A DNA stretch of 62,000 nucleotides, taken from Adiantum capillus-veneris. Lineage: Eukaryota; Streptophyta; Polypodiopsida; Polypodiales; Pteridaceae. Where the stretch lies: contig CM043951.1 of the NCBI GenBank assembly GCA_014529385.2, positions 109,966,469 through 110,028,468 on the forward strand, written 5' to 3'. The position numbers and the translations under genes were made by a program. This document shows positions 55,073 through 62,000 of the stretch, one piece after another. The notes under the pieces were generated by a model, which saw only the letters and a program-made list of their open reading frames with translations, did no database searches and was not told where the DNA came from. Each line of letters begins with the position of its first letter. Position 1 is the first letter of the stretch.

Positions 55073-56680
55073 GGGCACTTTGTCATTTTTTCCAGTTTTT
55101 TGATGTTAGTTGAAATTCATGGTGTTAATAGGCCCTCCTAGACACACATATCAAGTTTTAATCAATTTAGCAGAATGTACTCCCTGTTTGCAGCACTTAG
55201 CTAGTCCTGAAGTCGAAGTAGATCACTTAGGTGATGGTCGCGGTTCCTTTTGGTCTTTGTATGATTTCGACTGTCTTTTACTTCCTTTTGACCTTCCATC
55301 CAAGCAGTTAGTTGTTGTTTTGGTGTTTGAAACACCAAGAACAACCATTTGGACGTCTTTCTGGCCTGTTGCCGGCATTTGCCCTAGTGAAAGAACTTTT
55401 TTATTTCTGAGTGGACACATTCCATCCCGTAGTTGACCTCCTTTGGATGTTCCTTGTTGTATTTGGTGTAATTTTGTCACTTGGTCGGCCCGTTAGAGTA
55501 TCGTGACGCTTTGTGCGGTTTTCGTCAAATAGGGACTTTAGGCTCCGTTTTGACGAACTTTTTCATAGTCTAACCCTTCAGTCGGTTTGTCGAGGTCATT
55601 GGCTTGCTGTCTATGAATTTTGACTCATTTTCGATCACCTTGGTTTTGTCGCCCTTTTGCAGGTCCTGCTAAATTAGGGTTTTTTGAGCGGCTTCCTTCA
55701 CGCTTTTCGAGGTCATAGGCTCGATCCCTAAGCTATAGGCATTGTGCCTTTCACTTTTGGTCCCATTTGGTGGCCTCTAGGTCTCCCTAACAACCACTCT
55801 ACCGTATGTGTGCACAGGTTGTGATTGTGATGCCGACGAGGTTTTGCGACTGACTGAAGTAAACAACACTTAGAGTGAGTGTTGACGAGCATACCTCTCA
55901 TATTTGATGTGGATCTGGCGATCGTGCGCGATGGATGAGCTCCTGGAAGTCTCAACTGCTGTAGGGAGCTCTCTCTCTCTCACTATGGAAAATGACTCAA
56001 ATGAGGGATTTCTAGCCTAGCCTCTCTATATGTAATCGAGAGTCCGACACCAAATTTTCCCATCTTTTACCTGTGGCCATAACTTTTTGCGAGATGCGGT
56101 TTAGGCTCGCAAATTTCCTGATTTGGACTTCGATTGCTCCAGTTTTACCAGTTTTGTAGATTTCCCCTGTTGGAGGTCCCTTCATGACGGTGGTTATTTT
56201 GCTCTGTCACCTTTGTAGTCCTTATTTTTTCTGTGTCTTCTTTACCTTGCTCTGATCAGGCATCTCTTATTTTGTGTTTCCATCCGGATTACAGATTTTT
56301 TTCTATAATTTTGCTAGAAAATGGCTAAAATAAACCAAATAAATCCCAAAATAACCCGAAAATAGCAATTCTAACCTAAACAAAATACCAATGAGAAACA
56401 AAACACTTTGTAGCTCACTTTTCTCTCATTTATGTACAATCTCGCTCATTAACGTCAACCTTGGCCTATTTTTTGCTATTTTTAGACAGTTTTTGGCCAG
56501 ATTTGACTCTCTTTATAGTCTATACATATCCCTAGGGGCTCATGAATGATGATTTGGTCCCCAATTCTGATTAATTATGAGGGCATATTCTTCTTCCCAA
56601 AATCACACAATAAAATGCAAAAATGGTTGAAAAATTTCTCACAAACATTGCCCTCTAATATATGACATGATGAGTCTGCA
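55073..56680 (-). other. No gene; probable 3' LTR of element F in right part
   Basis: Follows the F polypurine tract on the minus strand. LTR start may be TGCAGACTCATC (at 56680); the other end is not identified. ORFs 55110-55436 and 55223-55480 overlap and show no domain. Confidence 0.35.
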
Positions 56681-56689
56681 TTTGGAATG

Positions 56690-56704
56690 CCTCCCCCCCT
56701 CCTA
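56690..56704 (-). other. Polypurine tract of element F
   Basis: Minus strand TAGGAGGGGGGAGGC, after the pol-coding region. Confidence 0.6.
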
Positions 56705-56866
56705 ATTGGAGTCCTCTCGGACGACAGGGTATCGTCAAGGGTATGTGTTGTGCATGGGTTTGAACTCGTGCTAATGTAGGCCTTGTAATGTAGCCCTATA
56801 TGCATGTACGGTCAATGCATGTAGAAAGAATTTATGCAGTGCAAGAGGAAGGTATGAGCGATTCGC

Positions 56867-57910
56867 TTATTGGCATTTGTGGTTGAGGTTTCCTGTGGTA
56901 GCTTGAGTTGGCTGGCAGATTTTCTTTGCAAGTAGTAGTTGTAACTCCGCCGCCCTTTGTTTGATTGTTTTCCACTGGTTTTGAATTGGCGTATGTGGTT
57001 CCTTTGAAGTCAATATTTTCGTATCTGGTGGAACATTCTCTCTTTCTGCTTTGATGACTTGGGTCTTAAACATCCTTGTAGTTTTTGTTGTTGATTCTGT
57101 TTGTTTCCTCATGCTGTTTGTATGATGTTGCTTGACCTTGACAGTTGTAGATAGCTGCACGATTGTCATCTTTGTTCGCCCTTCTTGTGTTGTTGGCTCG
57201 TTTTGAATTGGCACTTGTGGCCTCCATACCAATATAGTCCGTTGCGTATTTGACAGATTGACTATGTTTCTTTGAAGTTTTGCTGGCTTTCGGTGTTTTG
57301 TCTGTTCTTCAAACTCCTTTTTTATAGGAATTAGGCGGTCACGCCTTATCCACACTTTGTATTGCCGCTTTTGATGTAATTTTGCCTCGGTCAGCTCTGT
57401 ACGCCGTACCCAAACTTGCCTGGTTCCCTGCATGGTTGCTAATTTTTGATAAGACGTTGCTAGACTTGTAAACTTTGTTTGTTGTTGGGCAGATTTTTGT
57501 ATTGACTTTTGTTTCCTCCTTGACATGAATTGGTTATATGATAAGAAGGGTTCTAAAAAGTTTTCCTTTCTGAACAGTGCCTGATTCGTATCCAAATCAA
57601 TGAATACCCTGTTAGCTTTCATCCATGACACTGCTAAGATACACGGAGTTGCTGACCTACTTGGTGGCAGTACATAGAATTTTGTAGTGTACGGGTGTGC
57701 CTGCACTGTGATTGGTATTATAATAGACCACATCGTGGTTACCTCATCACCCGACGCTACTTTCAACCTGTGTGTCTCTGGAATCGTCTTCATTGGTCCA
57801 AGTTTCTGAAAGAGCTCAAAGCTGATGACACTCATTTTTGCTCCAGTGTCAAGCAATGCATAGATTTCAACTTGTTTTGTGCCTGCATAAGCTTTTATGC
57901 AAGGACTGCA
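56867..57910 (-). pseudogene. Element F retropepsin-like domain and Trp-motif tail, downstream of integrase
   Basis: Same frame as the integrase C-terminus (57911-58312), separated by one TAG. EIYALLDTGAKMSVIS is a retropepsin active site (D-T-G-A); LKVASGDEV and CILAVSWMKANRVFIDL fit its later blocks. A ~220-residue basic tail follows with spaced motifs QVWVRRTEL, KVWIRRDRLI, LVWRPQVPI and NQWKTIKQ. About 330 residues from the first non-ATG start. Usual Ty3/Gypsy order puts protease before RT, so this position is odd. Confidence 0.7.
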
Positions 57911-58312
57911 CTATGTATCTTCCAAGTCGTTGATGATGCTATCCTCCTGAGCCCTAAGGTCTGTCATGGTCATTTCTAATTCGTCGCTTTGTATATCCGC
58001 TTCGATTGTTTGGGATGTTGAAAGGGGATATTCATCAGTCATCATTGGGGTGACCATGTTTATTGTCCTGCGAAACTGCTTTCGTTTAGCAATCCGTTCT
58101 TTTGCTTCTTGTTGTGCCTGGTCTTGAATTCGTTGTTGTTTCTGTCTATAGGTTTTTCCATAATTCAGTTGAAACAACATTTCCGGTGTTAAAGGGAGAT
58201 GATATTTCTTTAAACGACACCCACTAATCCAGTTCTGCATTTCTTTTCCATCTAGTGTCGACAGTTTTACTGCTCCGCTGGACGATATTTCTTGGATCAC
58301 ATAAGGCCCCAT
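57911..58312 (-). pseudogene. pol: Element F integrase C-terminus and linker
   Basis: MGPYVIQEISSSGAVKL and CRLKKYHLPLTPEM, then a Gln/Lys-rich helix and an acidic stretch ending at TAG. It is frameshifted relative to the core upstream. No chromodomain. Confidence 0.7.
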
Positions 58313-58356
58313 TCCCCTTTTCTTTAGCTTTTTGGCATGCTGTTTAAGGGTGTATA

Positions 58357-59031
58357 CTAGACATAGTCGCCCGTTTTAAATTCTTTGTTCTTGACATGTT
58401 TATCAAAAAACTCTTTCTGTTGTCTTTTTTTTGCATAGATGGCCGCTACAGCATTGAGTCGTAACTCATCTAATTTTTCAAGGTCCTCTAGTCGTTCTGA
58501 AAGTTCATGCCCCATCCAATCCAATTGTTTGGCTACCCTTAGTGTGGGGATCAAAAAGTCAATAGGCAATATTGCATTTAACCCATATACCATATTAAAT
58601 GGTGTAGCATTAAGTGTTGTTTTATATGCAACTCGATAAGCCCACAATGCCGAATAGAGCATCTGATCCCAATCTATTCTTGTTTCACTAACCAGTTTCG
58701 TAAGAACCGTGCACAATATTTTGTTGGTCGCTTCCGCTTGGCCATTGGCTTGTGGATGATATGGTGCAGATTTGCGATGAATTACCATAAACTCATTTAA
58801 GAGATGTTGGATAACTTCATTTACAAAGTGTGTCCCTCTATCACTCACCAGCTCGATTGGAAGGCCATAATGTGTAAACACATATTCATATAAGAATTGT
58901 GCCATGGTTCTAGCATCTGCTTTCGTTGTGGCTTTTGCTTCCACCCATTTGGTCATGTAGTCCGTGGCCACTATGATATATTGTGCTTGTGAACGATACG
59001 CTGGTGGAGTGATAGGACCAACGAAGTCCAA
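58357..59031 (-). pseudogene. pol: Element F integrase core
   Basis: D-D-E triad complete: LDFVGPI, VSDRGTHF, GQAEATNK. It also has DYMTKWVEAKAT and ALWAYRVAYKTTLNATPFN. The codon before GLDF is TAG where Trp is expected (AFAKWG). 225 codons, ending at a frameshift near 58357. Confidence 0.85.
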
Positions 59032-59781
59032 TCCCTATTTAGCAAATGCTCGAGCACTCATCATTGGTCTTAAAGGCATTTCGTCTCTTTTAACTGGTAC
59101 CTTAGTTCGTTGACATTCATCACACCTTTTCACGAATTTCGATGCATCTTGAATCATGGTCGGCCACCATATACCTGCAACCATAATGATTTTTACGGTT
59201 CTCTCTGCTGAAAAATGACCACCTGCTATGCCTGCATGAGCCTATTCCAATAATGGAAAGTAGTCATTTTCATGAGGAACTAACCTCAGCTGGTCATCAA
59301 TTCCTCTTTTGTACAATTGGTCACTAATGAGGGTATACCTATTCGCTTTGATTTGTAAATCCTTTTGTCTGGATTTAGACGAATCTCCTGGCAGCTCCTT
59401 ATTAGTCAAATAATCCACAATAGCATGACTCCATGAGGGTGCTACTGTCACTTGGTATAATGTGGCATAATCCACAGTGGTATTGGATGTGCAAAAGTTG
59501 CATTTCTTGATGTAATTTGCTACATCACCTGCCATTCCTGGCCAATACACTCCAAGTCTTCTTAATTGTGCATACATCATTTGATTTCCTCTATGTAATC
59601 CCCCTGTTTGTGTGTGGGCCTCCTCTAGATACGCTTCGTACTCCTCTGGGCCTATACACAACCTTAGAATCCCATCGTTTCCATGATGGTACATTCTTCC
59701 CGCAAGCATTGTGTAATTTCGTGCTTGTCTAATGTCTTCCACCGTGTGTTTGTCGTCAAGATTCATTCCATATGTCAGCAA
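59032..59781 (-). pseudogene. pol: Element F tandem H2C2 zinc modules
   Basis: Module 1: YTMLAGRMYHHGNDGILRL, EEAHTQTGGLHRG, GVYWPGM, CNFC. Module 2: YTLISDQLYKRGIDDQLRL, stop (TAG 59242), AHAGIAGGHF, GIWWPTM, CDEC. Both have H-x6-H and C-x2-C at the same spacing and align over ~80 residues, so the integrase N-terminal domain is duplicated. A ~50-residue spacer lies between. Confidence 0.8.
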
Positions 59782-60737
59782 TGGAATAATCTACTCTGTA
59801 TATTAAACAGGTATGCGTCTGGGAGATCATCATCTACCCTAGTAGCTTTTTCACCATGTAGTAATCGAGAAAGGTGGTTTGCTCTTTGATGAGTTTTTCC
59901 TTTCTTAACCACTACCGTAAAATCAAACTCGAGCAACACAATGAACCATATTACAATTCGTCCCGTGTTGCAAGGTTTGTTTACTAAGTACAAGAGTGCC
60001 TGATGATCCACAAAGAATGTAAATTTGTTCGCGAGTAAGTAATGCTGAAATTTCTTTACAGCATATATCATACCCAATCCTTCTCTTTTAGTGGTAGTAT
60101 AATTCTTTTTTGCACTGTTGAGTTGTCTACTAGCATAACTGATTGGAAAATCCGTCTTTCCCTCATCTGGTTGTGCCAATATACAGCCTATTGCAAATGC
60201 CGAAGCATCTACATGTACATGGAAGATCTTTGACCAATCTGGTGCTTTTAGAATTGGTGCAGATACCAATGCATCTTTTAGTTTCTGGAATGACTCCTCA
60301 CATTCATTTGTCCAAATGAAGAGCGTGATTAGACTATACAAGGGTTTTGCTATTACAGCGTACATGTAGATAAAACGTCGGTAGTATCCACAATGTCCCA
60401 TAAATGATTGTACCTCTCGTACAGTGTTTGGTCTTGGCAATTCTATGATCACCTTCACCTTGTCTTCATCAGTGGTAATTCCATTAGCCGACACTATGTG
60501 GCCTAAGATTTTACCTTGTCGAACCATGAATACGCATTTTTCTGGGTTGAGGCAAATCCTATACGTTCTGCATTTTTCGAATACTTTTCTCAGATGATCT
60601 ATATGGTCTTCTCTCAATAGAGAATAGACACACAAGTTGTCCATGTAAATATCCAAGAATTTTCGCAAGTATTCTTTAAAAGCGTGTGTCATTAATCTCT
60701 GAAATGTGGCTGGAGCATTGGTCAAGCCAAATGGCAT
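59775..60737 (-). pseudogene. pol: Element F RT palm/thumb and RNase H
   Basis: Starts MPFGLTNAPATFQR, same frame as the upstream RT part. The active site is YMDN (60636-60647) as in C. Then GHIVSANGI, GHCGYYRRFIYMY, and RNase H with FHVHVDASAFAIGC, REGLGMIYAVKKFQHYL, FFVDHQALLYLVNKP and HQRANHLSRL. One RNase H only. Frameshift at the 3' end. Confidence 0.85.
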
Positions 60738-60761
60738 TACCCTAAACGCATATATGCCCCA

Positions 60762-61463
60762 TTATGTTGCAAATGCTGTTTTGTATTGATCTTCTAGTTT
60801 GACCCCCAATTGGTTATAACCAGAGAATCCGTCCATAAAGCTATATGATTGCTTGCCCACCACTCGTTCCAGGACGTGTTCAGTGATAGGAAGAGGGTAG
60901 TTGTCTCTTATTGTTGCTGCGTTTACCTTCTTGAGATTTACACACACTCGTAATTTCCCATTTTTCTTAGGTACCACCACTATCGGGGACACCCAGTCCG
61001 TGTGTTCTATCTCATAAATAAATTCAGCCTCCATAAGTTTGTATATCTCCTCTTTTATCCTTTTGGCGAATGTTTCATTATATGTGTATAGACGTTGTTT
61101 GCTTGGCTTTGCATCAAACTTCAAAGGGATTGAATGTTCACAAATGTTAGGATCCACTCCCTTCAAATCTTTGTACGACCATGCAAAGACATCTCGAAAT
61201 TCCTTAAGTGTTTTGATCAGTAAGTCCTCTTCTTCTCGACCTAGATCTGTGGCAATGTAAGCAGGTTGAGGATTTTCTCTTGGCTCTGCTAAGTCTATTT
61301 TCTTGGCGTTCTCTGGCCCATCGTAGGACTCGTTTGATTTAGGCTCCCTCATTGGCTGCTGAATCACCAATCTTGTTTCCTGAATGGTGTACTTACAATA
61401 GTGAGGAGGTACATCTATCTTTTTACTCCCATCACTAGCGTTCGTTCCATTTGAGTTGTCCAT
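60762..61463 (-). pseudogene. pol: Element F RT N-terminal half
   Basis: FRDVFAWSYKDLKGVDP, WVSPIVVVPKKNGKLRVCV, NAATIRDNYPLPI and DGFSGYNQL. It ends FAT-TAA where C has Glu (AIEWD). ATG at 61463 (MDNSNGTN) may be fortuitous, since the region upstream is in another frame. Confidence 0.8.
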
Positions 61464-61717
61464 ATATTTTTTATCTTTTGTTTCAACTCATTGTATCTCG
61501 TTTTCCATTCAATTTTCGTCATTATTGGACTACCACAGACATTCAGTTTTCCTTTTTTTGGTTTGCTGGTTTTTTTAGGTTTCAACAGTCTGGACTTAAA
61601 TCCTGAGTCTTCAGCCACCTTAAGAAATCTTCCTGACACTTTATCCTTAGCACAATCAACTGCATGAATGTTCATAAGTAAATGTGTCTTACCCTCAAAC
61701 TCCTGCATGGGTCTCAA
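61415..61717 (-). pseudogene. Element F region upstream of RT
   Basis: 100 codons: FEGKTHLLMNIHAVDCAKDK, then a Lys-rich stretch (LLKPKKTSKPKKGK) and IEWKTRYNELKQKIKN. No known domain. Its overlap with the RT ORF in another frame implies a frameshift. Confidence 0.4.
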
Positions 61718-62000
61718 CCTGGTTGGTGTACTGATGTGGTGTCGTTTACTCTTGTATCTTTTTTGTCATTTCTCACTTTGGTTTGGGAAATTGTAGAAGA
61801 CATCATTGTCTTGATCTTAATTGTCGTCTCCCTCTATATTTTCCGACTTCTCGTCATCCACGTTATCCTCGTTTTCACTTTGATCAAAAGAATCATAAAA
61901 TTCTTCTCCTTCCTGCTTGATTTCTTTAGTGGGGATGTCCACATAGCCCACTATCTTAATCTCAAGTTTCGTTTCCGTTTTATGGATCCTCGTATTCTCA
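61718..62000 (-). pseudogene. Element F acidic upstream segment, cut by window edge
   Basis: Minus-strand translation is rich in Glu/Asp/Asn (KEIKQEGEEFYDSFDQSEN) with stops after GDDN and SEK. Likely the linker between gag and RT. Confidence 0.35.

Larger units (their letters stand above)
56681..62000 (-). mobile_element. Element F: Ty3/Gypsy, same lineage as C, right end outside window
   Basis: Minus-strand order: acidic/basic upstream region, RT, RNase H, two H2C2 modules, integrase core, integrase C-terminus, retropepsin-like domain and polypurine tract (56690-56704). Several stops and frameshifts, but less decayed than C and not interrupted. Gag and 5' LTR lie beyond 62000. Confidence 0.8.

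Overview
The window looks like land-plant nuclear DNA made almost entirely of nested, mostly broken transposable elements. The plant signs are Ty3/Gypsy elements with a second RNase H (Tat-like), an En/Spm (CACTA) transposase remnant, a plant-type LINE, primer-binding sites of plant Ty3/Gypsy type and long GA/CT microsatellites. A Penelope-like fragment and several unfamiliar Gypsy lineages would fit a large-genome, non-flowering plant, but that is only a weak inference. I see no rRNA, tRNA or CRISPR array and no convincing host gene.

Layout. 1-10385: Ty3/Gypsy element A (+), with 2.7-kb LTRs, extra small ORFs before gag, and protease plus most of RT deleted; it sits inside a Penelope-like fragment (10386-10905). 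11775-20706: element B (-), a nearly full-length relative of A with paired 1.56-kb LTRs. 22199-24700: 5'-truncated LINE (-) bounded by microsatellites. 27288-28490: CACTA transposase remnant (-), next to a 1.3-kb element with CACTA-type ends (28662-29983). 31056-31504: small inverted-repeat element. 33697-35890: LTR and chromodomain end of a chromovirus (-). 36778-48780: element C (+), split by Tat-like element D (40408-47465). 48961-52031: leader and ORF1 of a further retroelement (E). 52938-53975: degenerate iMet-primed retroelement (G, -). 56681-62000: element F (-), same lineage as C, running off the right edge.

Most unusual content. (1) Lineage C/F has two tandem H2C2 zinc modules before the integrase core, a retropepsin-like domain after the integrase instead of before RT, and YMDN in place of YxDD at the RT active site. 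(2) The leaders of A and B carry two families of small ORFs, duplicated in A, one with an F-box-like motif. (3) Two families of about 20-bp perfect palindromes share an ATCGCGAT centre but have different arms, and recur at 37.3-37.6, 49.7-50.8 and 54.3-55.1 kb.

A, B and D share one plan: gag, protease, acidic linker, RT, degenerate first RNase H, second RNase H, integrase. None is intact here. Protein family names come from motif recognition by eye; no database search was run.
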